Below the pieces are notes generated by a model, which had not been told where the DNA came from, did not search any database, and saw only the letters and a list, made by a program, of their open reading frames with translations. This document shows, piece by piece, positions 39,026 through 50,349 of a stretch of DNA of 64,000 nucleotides; positions within the stretch are counted from its first letter, which is position 1, and each line of letters opens with the position of its first letter. A program made the translations under genes and the position numbers. The DNA is taken from assembly GCF_013624435.2 (NCBI RefSeq), contig NZ_CP061768.1, positions 3,066,001-3,130,000 on the forward strand, given 5' to 3'. Source of the DNA: Nocardioides campestrisoli. GTDB lineage: Bacteria; Actinomycetota; Actinomycetes; Propionibacteriales; Nocardioidaceae.

Positions 39026-40231
39026 TCAGCGGGCGGCGGCGTACCGGCTCTCGGGGCGTGGGAGCCCGTAGTGCCCGCGCAGGGTCTGCGACTCGTAGTC
39101 GGCGCGGAACAGTCCGCGCTCCTGGAGCAGCGGCACCACCCGCGAGGCGAACGCGTCCAGTCCGTGCGGATAGAGCGGCGGCATCACGTTGAAGCCGTCG
39201 GCGGCTCGCTCGGTGAACCACTCCTCGATCGTGGCGGCGATCTGCTCCGGCGTCTCGCAGACCACGTGGTGCCCTCGGGCGCCGGCCAGCCGGTGCAGGA
39301 GCTGGCGCAGCGTGGGGCGCTCCCGCTGGACGATCCCCGCGACCACCTGGAACCGCCCACGGTTGTTGTCGGTCACCGAGCCCGCGTCGGCGAACCGCTC
39401 GCCGGGCACCTTCTCGTCGAGGCCCACGTCGTCGAACCGGGTGCCCGAGGTCATCAGGCTCAGCTGCCGCAGGCCGTAGTCGACGACGGTCAGCTCGTTG
39501 AGCTCCTCGAACAGCTCGCGCGCCTCGGCCTCGGTGTCCCCCACGTAGGGGCTGATGCCGGGCAGCACGAGCACGTGCCCCGGCTCCCGGCCGGCGGCCT
39601 TCGCGGAGCCCTTGATGTCGGCGTAGAACGCCCGGGCGTCGGCCAGGTGCTGGGAGGCGACGAAGACGGCGTCCGCGGTGCGGGCGGCGAAGTCCCGGCC
39701 CACGTTGGAGGAGCCGGCCTGGACCAGGACCGGGCGGCCCTGCGGTGAGCGAGCCAGGTTGAGCGGACCGGCGACCCGGTAGTGCTCCCCCGCGTGGTCC
39801 AGGGCGTGCACCTTGTCGACGTCGTAGAGCACCCCGCGCTCGCGGTCCACGACCACGGCGTCGTCCTCCCAGCTGTCCCACAGCTTGCACACGACCTCGA
39901 CGAACTCCTCGGCCCGTGCGTAGCGCACGGCGTGGCTGCCGGTGTCCTCCAGGCCGTAGTTGCGCGCCGCCTGGTCGCTGTAGGTGGTGACGATGTTCCA
40001 CCCGGCCCGGCCTCCGGAGACGTGGTCCAGGGTGCTGAACTGCCGCGCCAGCGTGTAGGGGTCGCTCAGCGTGGTCGAGGCGGAGCCGATCAGCCCGATC
40101 CGCGAGGTGACCACCGCGACGGCCGAGAGCAGCGTGGCCGGCTCGAGGCCGTGGGAGAGCCGGTGCCCGGTGTCGTAGATCAGTCCGGGGACGTCGGCCA
40201 GGAAGACCGCGTCGAGCTTGGCCTGCTCGGC
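39026..40231 (-). pseudogene. 5'-truncated FMN-dependent monooxygenase (NtaA/SnaA/DszA type LLM family)
   Basis: About 401 codons are intact and typical: LDAVFLADVPG, then ATLLSAVAVVTSRIGLIGSAS, GGRAGWNIVTTYSDQAARNYG, SPQGRPVLVQAGSSNVGRDFA and the C-terminal FRADYESQTLRGHYGL. The barrel's first strand and helix, about 45 residues up to the usual AERAKLD, are missing. Homology begins abruptly at AEQAK near 40231. Upstream the frame stays open but has no ATG, GTG or TTG before the neighbouring terminator; an AGGAGAG remains there, as if the original ribosome binding site survived a deletion. In-frame GTG codons only occur inside the barrel. The full gene would have released sulfite or amine from a substrate imported by the adjacent ABC system. 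An assembly error is the alternative. Confidence 0.75.
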
Positions 40232-40265
40232 AGAGCTCTTCTCTCCTGGGGGTGGCTGGGTACGA

Positions 40266-40296
40266 CGCGGCCGCCCGGCATGACCGGGCGGCCGCG
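40266..40296 (-). terminator. Hairpin terminator after the ABC substrate-binding gene
   Basis: A perfect 13-base GC stem (40266-40278 with 40284-40296) with a 5-base loop lies 28 bases beyond the stop of the binding-protein gene. The truncated monooxygenase starts just past it. Confidence 0.78.
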
Positions 40297-40323
40297 GTGC
40301 TGCGTGGGACGCGGGGCGCCCGG

Positions 40324-41301
40324 TCAGTCGATCAGGCCGTCCTCCACGACGGAGGCGATGTCCACCTCGCCGGGGATCTCCCCGGCCTCGGCGAACAGGT
40401 CGGCCAGCTTCTGGATGGCGGCGACGTCCTCGTCGCTGACCGGTCGGACCTCGTTCTTCTTCTTCTCCGCGACGGCGACCAGCACCTCCTCGGAGAGGCC
40501 GGACTCCTCGGCCCAGCCCTTGCCGTACTGCTCCGGGTTCTCCCCCGCCCAGACGAAGGCCTCGCGGAGCCGGCCGACGAAGTCGCTGATGTGCTCGCGG
40601 GTCTCCTCGTCCTCCAGCGACGGGGTCGCGGCGATCTCGAACTGCAGGTAGGGGTCCGTCTCGGGCTGGTCGATGGTCAGGTCGACGGCGCCGTCCTCCA
40701 TCACCGCCTGGGTGACGAACGGGTCCCAGATCACCCACGCGTCGACCTGGCCCGACTGGAACGCCGCCTGGCCGTCGGGCGGGGTCAGGTACTGGGGCTC
40801 GACGTCGTCGAGGGTGAGGCCGTTCGCCTCCAGGGCCATCAGCAGGTGCCCGTGCCCGCTGGTCCCCTTGCTGACCGCGATCGTCTTCCCCTTCAGGTCG
40901 GCGACGCTGGTGATGTCGGAGTCCGCGGGCACCAGGATGGAGTCCTGCTTGCGGTCCTTCTCGGCGACGGTGGCGATGATCTTGAACTCCGCGCCGGAGG
41001 CGGCGCCCACGATCGGCGGCGCGGCACCCACCCAGGCCACGTCGATCTGGTCGGCTGCGGCGGCCTCGATGATCGGCGGGCCGGCGGTGAACTCCGACCA
41101 CTCGATCTCGTAGGGCAGGTCCTCGAGCTGGCCCGAGGCGGTGAGGACGGAGCGGACGCCGTCCTTCTGCACGCCCACGCGCAGGACCGGCTTGCCGTCC
41201 TCGGCGTCGGCGGAGCACCCGGTCAGAGCGGCCGCGAGGAGGAGACCGGCGAGGGAGGCGGTGGCCGTGCCGCGGAGGCCTCGGCGAAGGTGTCGGGACA
41301 T
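40324..41301 (-). CDS. Sulfonate/taurine-type ABC transporter substrate-binding lipoprotein
   Basis: 325 residues with a lipoprotein signal (AALTGC, Cys29). The mature protein follows the SsuA/TauA plan: LRVGVQKDGVRSVLTASGQLEDLPYEIEW, GPPIIEAAAADQIDVAWVGAAPP, VPADSDITSVADLKGKTIAVSKGTSGH and WVIWDPF near residue 210. These motifs hold an oxyanion such as an alkanesulfonate. Together with the permease, ATPase and flavin monooxygenase remnant next door, organosulfur uptake is the best call; other oxyanions or amines are possible. About 100 bases separate it from the ATPase gene, with no obvious promoter, so it is probably the third gene of the operon. Confidence 0.85.
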   Translation of the reverse strand: MSRHLRRGLRGTATASLAGLLLAAALTGCSADAEDGKPVLRVGVQKDGVRSVLTASGQLEDLPYEIEWSEFTAGPPIIEAAAADQIDVAWVGAAPPIVGAASGAEFKIIATVAEKDRKQDSILVPADSDITSVADLKGKTIAVSKGTSGHGHLLMALEANGLTLDDVEPQYLTPPDGQAAFQSGQVDAWVIWDPFVTQAVMEDGAVDLTIDQPETDPYLQFEIAATPSLEDEETREHISDFVGRLREAFVWAGENPEQYGKGWAEESGLSEEVLVAVAEKKKNEVRPVSDEDVAAIQKLADLFAEAGEIPGEVDIASVVEDGLID

Positions 41302-41405
41302 GGATCGACTCTCTGTGTGGGGGTCGGCGAGGAGCGTCGACGGGGTGTCGACGTGCCGGAGGATGACGGGATGTGCGGCGGTACGGTCTGGGAGCGACGG
41401 ACGGC

Positions 41406-42119
41406 TCAGGCGCTGCGGTCCTCCTGGATGACGCCCAGCAGGCCCAGCAGGTGGGCGCGCCGGCGGACGATCTCCGGGTCGTCGCGACGACGGGGCTGCG
41501 GGAGGTCGAGGCGCTCGTCGTGGACGAATCCCCCGTCCGCCATGACCAGGACGCGGTCGGCGAGCAGCAGGGCCTCCTCGACGTCGTGGGTCACCATCAG
41601 CACCGCGGGCCCGTGGGCGGCGATCAGCCGCCGGACCAGGTCCTGGGCGGTGAGCCGGGTCAGGGCGTCCAGCGCGCTGAACGGCTCGTCGAGCAGGAGC
41701 AGCGAGGGGTCCCGGACCAACGCCCGGGCCAGGGCCACCCGCTGGCGCTGGCCGCCGGAGAGCTCGCGCGGCCACGCGGTGGCCCGGTCGCCGAGACCCA
41801 CCTCCTCCAGCACCTCGCGGGCCCGGGCCTCGGGGTCGGGCAGCCGCAGGCCCAGCGAGACGTTCTCCAGGACCGAGCGCCAGGGGAAGAGCCGAGGCTC
41901 CTGGAACGCCACCGCGGTGTCGGGCACGGTGCGTACCGACCCCTCGGCCTCGTCGTCGAGACCGCCGACGATCCGGAGCAGGGTCGACTTGCCGCAGCCC
42001 GAGTGGCCGAGCAGGGCGATGAACTCGCCCTTGCGGATGGTGAGGTCGATGCCGTCCAGCACGGTCTTGGCGCCGAACCGGCGACTCACGCCGGAGAGCT
42101 CGCTGACGATCTCGCTCAT
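41406..42119 (-). CDS. Sulfonate-type ABC transporter ATP-binding protein
   Basis: 237 residues. Walker A GHSGCGKST near residue 38, Q-loop in AFQEPRLFPW (the FQ/E..L..W form of SsuB/TauB), signature LSGGQRQRVALARAL, Walker B LLLLDEPFSALD and switch VTHDVEEALLLADR are complete. The EPRLFPWRSVLENVSLGLRL segment is characteristic of nitrate/sulfonate/taurine importers. The ATG overlaps the permease stop (ATGA). Confidence 0.9.
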   Translation of the reverse strand: MSEIVSELSGVSRRFGAKTVLDGIDLTIRKGEFIALLGHSGCGKSTLLRIVGGLDDEAEGSVRTVPDTAVAFQEPRLFPWRSVLENVSLGLRLPDPEARAREVLEEVGLGDRATAWPRELSGGQRQRVALARALVRDPSLLLLDEPFSALDALTRLTAQDLVRRLIAAHGPAVLMVTHDVEEALLLADRVLVMADGGFVHDERLDLPQPRRRDDPEIVRRRAHLLGLLGVIQEDRSA

Positions 42120-42967
42120 GCCGCGTCCCCCCGCCAGCGCAGCGAGCGGCGCTCCAGCAGCCGCACGAGGGAGTCGCTGAGCAGGCCCAGCACGGCGTAG
42201 CAGAGGAGCCCGACCACGATCACGTCCACCCGGTGGAAGTCGCGGGCGTTGTTGATCAGGTAGCCGAGCCCGGCGCCGGCGTTGACCTGCTCGGCGACGA
42301 TCAGGGCGATCCAGGCCGAGCCCAGCGACTGGCGCAGGCCCACCAGGACGCCGGGGGTCACCGCCGGCACGTAGAGGTTGCGCCACCGCTCCAGGGTGGT
42401 GAGCCGCAGCGCCGAGGCCACCTCGCGCAGGTCCCGGTCGACGCCGCGGAGGGCGGAGACCAGGTTGAGGTAGAGCGGCACGATGACGAAGAGCGCCACC
42501 AGGTAGACCTTGGGCTCCTCCTTGATCCCGAACCAGATGATGAACAGCGGCACCAGGCCGAAGAGCGGGAGCATCCGCAGCATCTGCACCAGCGGGTCGA
42601 CCAGGGCGTCGCCGAGCCGACTCAGGCCCACGATCGCGCCGAGCACCACGGCCACGGCGCCGCCCAGCGCGAAGCCGGTGGCCGCACGTCGCAGGGAGAC
42701 GAGCACGGCCTCCTGCAGCTCACCGGTGGAGATCAGCCGCTGGGCCGTGTCGAGCAGGGTCAGTGGCGAGGCCAGCGTCCTCTCGTCCAGGAGGCCGGTG
42801 GACGAGGCCAGCTGCCACACCCCGAGGACGAGGACGGGGCTGAGGGCACGCAGCACCGTGTAGCTGCGCGCCGGGAGCGTGCGGCGACGCCGAGCCCGCG
42901 GTGGGGCGGAGAGCGCGGCGGCCGTGGCCTGGTCCGCGCTGCGCGGGGGGATGAGTACCTGGGTCAC
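42116..42967 (-). CDS. Sulfonate-type ABC transporter permease
   Basis: 283 residues from a GTG at 42967; longer in-frame extensions have no coding character. About six membrane helices are seen. The EAA loop is SALRGVDRDLREVASALRLTTLERWRNLYVPA, and FIIWFGIKEEPKVYLVALFVIVPLYLN is the usual SsuC/TauC region. LGSAWIALIVAEQVNAGAGLGYLI is also typical. It is the first gene of the operon, directly after a three-copy heptamer array that may be its operator. Confidence 0.88.
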   Translation of the reverse strand: MTQVLIPPRSADQATAAALSAPPRARRRRTLPARSYTVLRALSPVLVLGVWQLASSTGLLDERTLASPLTLLDTAQRLISTGELQEAVLVSLRRAATGFALGGAVAVVLGAIVGLSRLGDALVDPLVQMLRMLPLFGLVPLFIIWFGIKEEPKVYLVALFVIVPLYLNLVSALRGVDRDLREVASALRLTTLERWRNLYVPAVTPGVLVGLRQSLGSAWIALIVAEQVNAGAGLGYLINNARDFHRVDVIVVGLLCYAVLGLLSDSLVRLLERRSLRWRGDAA

Positions 42968-42976
42968 ACTGGAGAC

Positions 42977-43009
42977 CTTACTCCATTGACTTACTCGACT
43001 TAGAGTAAG
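42977..43009. promoter_or_regulatory. Three-copy heptamer operator candidate upstream of the sulfonate operon
   Basis: CTTACTC is at 42977-42983 and 42990-42996, and its complement GAGTAAG is at 43003-43009. The three are spaced exactly 13 bases start to start. The array is AT-rich against a very GC-rich background and ends 10 bases before the permease GTG. It looks like a binding site for a dimeric regulator plus one extra half-site. Confidence 0.6.
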
Positions 43010-43058
43010 CGTCTCACGGAGTGACCGCGTGTCGCGGCCGGGTCGCCGGGTCGGGCGC

Positions 43059-43571
43059 TCAGCCCAGGGAGAACGCCCGCTTGGGCACCCAGCCCTCACC
43101 CTCGCCGTGGTGGTAGAGGTGGAACGCGGTGGCCTCGAAGACGCACTCGAAGTCGGCCAGCTCGGCGAAGGCACGGTCCAGGAGGTCGTCGGACAGCTCG
43201 TGGGCCACGGTGACGTGCGGGTGGTAGGGGAAGGCCAGCTCGACCGCGAGCGGACCGGTCCGGGCGTCCCGCGCGAGCTGCTCGCAGTGCGCTATGCCCT
43301 CGGCCACCGCCACGAAGACCACCGGGGAGACCGGCCGGAAGGTTCCCGTGCCGCGCAGGTGCACCCGGAACGAGCGGTGCTCGGCGCCGACCCGGGCCAG
43401 GTGCTCCTCCACCTCCGCGACCGCCCGGTCGTCGGGCAACGCGGTCGGCGGGACCAGCGTGATGTGCGTCGGGATCATCGTCGCCGTGGCGTCCCCGAGG
43501 TCGGTGCGGTAGTCCTGGAGCGTGGTCCCCCACGGCTCCGGGATGGCGATCGCGACCCCGATGGTCTGCAC
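43059..43571 (-). CDS. 2H phosphoesterase (2'-5' RNA ligase family)
   Basis: 170 residues from a GTG 7 bases after a TAGGGT box. Two HxT motifs define the fold: THITLVPP near residue 41 and PHVTVAHEL near 119, both preceded by the usual hydrophobic strand. Family members include LigT/ThpR and cyclic phosphodiesterases that act on 2',3'-cyclic RNA ends; the true substrate is unknown. The gene starts 11 bases after trpS ends, on the same strand, but seems to have its own leaderless promoter inside the end of trpS. Confidence 0.82.
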   Translation of the reverse strand: MQTIGVAIAIPEPWGTTLQDYRTDLGDATATMIPTHITLVPPTALPDDRAVAEVEEHLARVGAEHRSFRVHLRGTGTFRPVSPVVFVAVAEGIAHCEQLARDARTGPLAVELAFPYHPHVTVAHELSDDLLDRAFAELADFECVFEATAFHLYHHGEGEGWVPKRAFSLG

Positions 43572-43581
43572 GTCCTCGACC

Positions 43582-44673
<1,092 letters not shown>

Positions 44674-45978
44674 TCAGCGGAGCCGCACGTCGACCCACAC
44701 CAGCCGGTGGTCGCTGGTGGGGAACGGGAAGACCCCCGTGAGCCGCGACAACGGGTCCGCCAGCGTGGGCCAGAAGACGCCGGATCGCTCGCCCTGCGCG
44801 CCTCCCCCGGGCAGCACGTAGTCCGCCCGCAGGTTGCCGGGAGCACCGTCGGCGAAGTCGGCGGTGTCGGAGCTCGCCGGCCCGCGGTGGGTCGCGTTGG
44901 CGCCGCCCTGGAGCCGCGACGCCTCGACCGCGCCGGCGCTGGTCGGCACCGGGGTGGCGTCGACCGCAGGGTGCTCGAGGATCTGCTGCACCGCGCCCGG
45001 CACCGAGTCGCCGTCGTACGGGTCGGAGTTGAGGTCGCCCGCGACCACGAACGCCGAGCGCGGCGCGAGGCCGCCCCGCCGTCCCCGGTCGTCGTAGACG
45101 TAGCGCGCCGTCCGGCCCCCGGTCACGTAGTCGGCCCAGAACCGGATCTCGTCGGCGTTGCGGGTGCCGTTGCGGTCCTCCGGGCCGTCGAAGGTGGGCG
45201 GGGTCGGGTGCGAGGCCAGGAGGTGCACCGTGCGCCGCCCGACCCGGATCGGCACGTCCCAGTGGGACTTGCTGGACAGGCGCACCTGGGCCAGCTCGGC
45301 GGGGCTGTACCAGTCGGCCGGCTCAGGCGTCGCCGGGTCGTCCGGGAGCCGGGCACCCGGCATGTCGGCCCAGCGGAACCGCTGGAAGGTCCGCACCTGG
45401 CGCTCCTGGATCGGGTGGCGGGAGTAGACCACCATCCCGTACTGCCCCGGGAACTCGCCGAAGCCGAAGGCGTCGTTGCCGCCGCCGACCGTCCCGTCGT
45501 TGTCCAGGTCCAGCCCGCTGGGCACGCCGGTGTTGCTCGGGGCGGCGTACCAGTACGGGTACTCGATCCCCCGCGCACCCCCCTGGCCCACCCCCAGGTA
45601 GAGGTCGCGGAAGAGCCTCGCGGCCCTGCCCTGGTCGTCGTGGTCGAACTCGTTGACCAGCAGGACGTCGGGGCGGGTGCGCTGGACCACCTCGGCCACC
45701 GCCCGGGCCTGGGCGTTCGTACCGGTCGCCAGGTCGGCGATCAGCTGCCCCGCCGTCGCCCGGTTGAGCGAGGCGTTGTACGTCGCGAACCGCACGCCTG
45801 GCTGCCCGTGCCCGTGTCCCTTTCCGTGCCCGTGCCCGTGCCCGTGCTTGCCGTGCGCGGGACGGTCGCCCGGGCCGGTCGCGGACGCGGAGGGCGCGAG
45901 CACCCCCGCCCCGGCACAGAGCAGGGCCCCCGCGGCGAGCAGGCTGGACGGGACGGTGAGAGCGGTCAGGCGGCGCAT
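44674..45978 (-). CDS. Secreted endonuclease/exonuclease/phosphatase-fold protein with His-Gly-Lys repeat
   Basis: 434 residues from the ATG at 45978. A signal peptide ends near SASA (residue 33). It is followed by a striking run of about 18 residues made of His, Gly and Lys (HGKHGHGHGHGKGHGHG). The rest is a DNase I-like fold: VRFATYNASLNR near residue 62, LLVNEFDH (catalytic Glu), LASHPTPP, VVAGDLNSDPYDGDS (Asp/Asn pair) and TSDHRLVWVDVRL (catalytic Asp-His). Members act on nucleic acids or phosphoesters; the substrate is unknown. The His tract could bind Zn, Ni or Cu and may be metal storage or a wall tether. The tandem coding of the tract hints at slippage. Confidence 0.8.
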   Translation of the reverse strand: MRRLTALTVPSSLLAAGALLCAGAGVLAPSASATGPGDRPAHGKHGHGHGHGKGHGHGQPGVRFATYNASLNRATAGQLIADLATGTNAQARAVAEVVQRTRPDVLLVNEFDHDDQGRAARLFRDLYLGVGQGGARGIEYPYWYAAPSNTGVPSGLDLDNDGTVGGGNDAFGFGEFPGQYGMVVYSRHPIQERQVRTFQRFRWADMPGARLPDDPATPEPADWYSPAELAQVRLSSKSHWDVPIRVGRRTVHLLASHPTPPTFDGPEDRNGTRNADEIRFWADYVTGGRTARYVYDDRGRRGGLAPRSAFVVAGDLNSDPYDGDSVPGAVQQILEHPAVDATPVPTSAGAVEASRLQGGANATHRGPASSDTADFADGAPGNLRADYVLPGGGAQGERSGVFWPTLADPLSRLTGVFPFPTSDHRLVWVDVRLR

Positions 45979-46033
45979 GGGGACACCCTGCCGGATCCCG
46001 CCGCCGGTCGGAACCCCGAGGCCGGTACGCGGC

Positions 46034-47260
46034 TCAGACGGTGCCACCGGCGAAGTTGGCGGGACGGCGTACGTGCAACCGGGCGGAGACGGTGAGGATC
46101 CCCAGCCCCAGCACCGACAGGCCGAACCCGACCAGACCGGGCGCCTGGTAGCCCCACCCGGCCGCCACCACGAGGCCACCCAGCCAGGCGCCGAGCGCGT
46201 TGGCGATGTTGAGCGCGACGTGGTTCATCGTGGCCCCGATGGTCTGCGCGTCCTCGGCCACCTCCATCAGCCGCAGCTGCAGGTTGACCACCAGGATCGA
46301 TCCGGTGGCGGTGATGCCGAAGACCACCGGCAGCGTCCACCAGCCGTACGGGGCGAGCACGGCGAAGACGAGCAGCAGCAGGCCCTGTCCCCCGCCGCCG
46401 ATGAAGAGCGACCGGAAGACCGACCAGGCGGCCAGCTCGCCGGCCAGCCAGGTCCCGGCGACCATCCCCAGGCCGAAGGCGAGCAGGAAGACCGGGGCGA
46501 CCGACTCGGGCAGCCCGCCGACCTCGGTGAGGGTCGGCACGATGTAGGTGTAGACCGCGAACATGCCGCCGAACCCGACGGCGCCGGTGAGGATCGTGAG
46601 CAGGACCTGCGGCTTGGCCAGCGCCCCGACCTCGCGGCGCCAGTGCGCGTCGACGTCGCCGGGCTGGGAGGGCACGAAGGCGAGCACGAGCGCCAGGGTG
46701 AGCAGGCCGAGGACCGCGACGAGCCAGTACGCCGCCCGGTACCCGAGCCCCTGGCCCAGCCAGGTGGCGGCGGGCACCCCCAGCAGGTTGGCCACCGAGA
46801 GCCCGAGCATCACCATGGCGACCGCCCGGCCCTGCCGTCCCGGGCGTGCCAGTCCGGCCGCGACCAGCGAGGCGACCCCGAAGAAGGCGCCGTGCGGCAG
46901 TCCGGAGACGAACCGCGCGATCAGCAGGCCCTCGTAGGAGGAGACGAGCGCGGTCGCCACGTTGCCGACCGCGAAGAGCACCATCAGCCAGGCCAGGAGG
47001 GCGCGTCGCGGCCAGCCGGAGCCGAGGAAGGCGACCACCGGTGCGCCGACCACCACGCCAAGGGCGTAGGCGGAGATGGCGTGCCCGGTCGAGGGGATGC
47101 TCGCACCGACCCCGCGCGCCATCTGCGGCAGCAGGCCCATCGAGACGAACTCGGTGGTGCCGATGGCGAAGCCGCCCATCGCCAGTGCCGCGATCGCCGC
47201 GGTCGCGTGCCGGGGAACCCGGCTCCGGCCCGGAGCCTGGTCAGTCGTCGTCTGCGCCAC
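46034..47260 (-). CDS. MFS transporter (DHA1/AraJ type)
   Basis: 408 residues with twelve predicted membrane helices. GFAIGTTEFVSMGLLPQMA near residue 30 is the typical first helix of the AraJ/Cmx sugar- and drug-exporter group. SAYALGVVVGAPVVA and the RPGRQGRAVAMVMLGLSVANLLGVPAATWLGQ region carry motif C-like glycines. Export of sugars or small hydrophobic drugs is plausible. Its start lies inside the 3' end of the upstream membrane-protein gene (20-base overlap), so the two are co-transcribed. Confidence 0.85.
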   Translation of the reverse strand: MAQTTTDQAPGRSRVPRHATAAIAALAMGGFAIGTTEFVSMGLLPQMARGVGASIPSTGHAISAYALGVVVGAPVVAFLGSGWPRRALLAWLMVLFAVGNVATALVSSYEGLLIARFVSGLPHGAFFGVASLVAAGLARPGRQGRAVAMVMLGLSVANLLGVPAATWLGQGLGYRAAYWLVAVLGLLTLALVLAFVPSQPGDVDAHWRREVGALAKPQVLLTILTGAVGFGGMFAVYTYIVPTLTEVGGLPESVAPVFLLAFGLGMVAGTWLAGELAAWSVFRSLFIGGGGQGLLLLVFAVLAPYGWWTLPVVFGITATGSILVVNLQLRLMEVAEDAQTIGATMNHVALNIANALGAWLGGLVVAAGWGYQAPGLVGFGLSVLGLGILTVSARLHVRRPANFAGGTV

Positions 47261-47990
47261 GAGGGTGCAGCACCTGCCCGTCGTCGACTATTCCGGCCAC
47301 GGTCTCCGGCGTCCGGGCCCGCGCCCGCTCACGGAGGTGGAACCAGAGGTCCAGCAGGGTCTTGAGCCCGCACAGCAGCAGCACCGGGAGGAGCACGCTG
47401 GTCTGGCTCAACGGACCCGGCTGGTCGATCTGGTCGCGGACCATCAGCAGGAACCCGCCGATGATCGAGGCGTGCAGCACCAGCATCCGCGGGTAGGGCT
47501 GCCACATCGCCTGGCTGGGCGAGACCCGCGCGCGCTCGTCCTCGCCGAACCAGTTGACTCCCAGGGAGGCGACGTGGCTGGCCAGGAACGCCAGACCGGT
47601 CAGCAGCCAGGTCCGCCCGTGCAGCTCGCCGTCGGCGGCGAACGCCAGGCCGAAGGCGAAGAAGCCGTGCACCAGGGTGAAGATCCCGAAGTGGAAGGAG
47701 AAGAACCCGGCGAGCACCCCCCGCGACATCCGGGAGGCGGGCCGGCCGTTGATCCGCAGGCTCGTGTCGGTGGGCTCCGGCGCCCGGGCGGTGGCGACCT
47801 TGACCACGGTGACCGCCCACACCGCGAGGTTCTCCAGCCAGTAGACGACGAAGACGTCGCCCAGCGTCATCCACCCCGCCAGCAGCGCCGCGACCGGCAG
47901 CAGGTTGACCGCGACCAGCGCCAAGACAGACAGCAGCGGCGCCGCCGACACGAGGTCGGCGGCGCCGCGGCCGTCAGGTCGCTGGCTCAC
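47241..47990 (-). CDS. Polytopic membrane protein of unknown function (DUF6498-like)
   Basis: 249 residues with about six hydrophobic segments. VVYWLENLAVWAVTVVKVATA near residue 48 and FFSFHFGIFTLVHGFFAFGLAF near 98 resemble the DUF6498 family, in which Tyr-Trp-Leu-Glu-Asn and paired histidines are conserved. No catalytic role is known. The GTG start sits in a stretch of CACTCAGCC repeats. The last 20 bases overlap the MFS gene. The assignment rests on remembered family features only. Confidence 0.6.
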   Translation of the reverse strand: MSQRPDGRGAADLVSAAPLLSVLALVAVNLLPVAALLAGWMTLGDVFVVYWLENLAVWAVTVVKVATARAPEPTDTSLRINGRPASRMSRGVLAGFFSFHFGIFTLVHGFFAFGLAFAADGELHGRTWLLTGLAFLASHVASLGVNWFGEDERARVSPSQAMWQPYPRMLVLHASIIGGFLLMVRDQIDQPGPLSQTSVLLPVLLLCGLKTLLDLWFHLRERARARTPETVAGIVDDGQVLHPRGADDD

Positions 47991-48022
47991 TCAGCCACTC
48001 AGCCCACTCAGCCAGCCCACTC
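47988..48022. repeat. Imperfect CACTCAGCC tandem repeat
   Basis: Three close copies of CACTCAGCC, plus a decayed fourth, fill the gap between icd and the membrane-protein gene. They include the GTG start of the latter. Replication slippage is the simplest explanation. Confidence 0.6.
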
Positions 48023-48024
48023 GG

Positions 48025-50345
<2,321 letters not shown>

Positions 50346-50349
50346 CGCC

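Noticed and set aside
39026..41218. A single 730-codon minus-strand reading frame running from the flavin monooxygenase up through the ABC binding-protein region
   Set aside because: Only the 3' 400 codons look like protein. The upstream part is antisense-frame sequence inside the binding-protein gene and crosses a terminator hairpin, so it is not a fusion.
41302..41405. A riboswitch or promoter in the gap between the sulfonate ATPase and binding-protein genes
   Set aside because: Only a short inverted GTCGAC-type repeat is visible. No conserved riboswitch core or convincing -10 was found.
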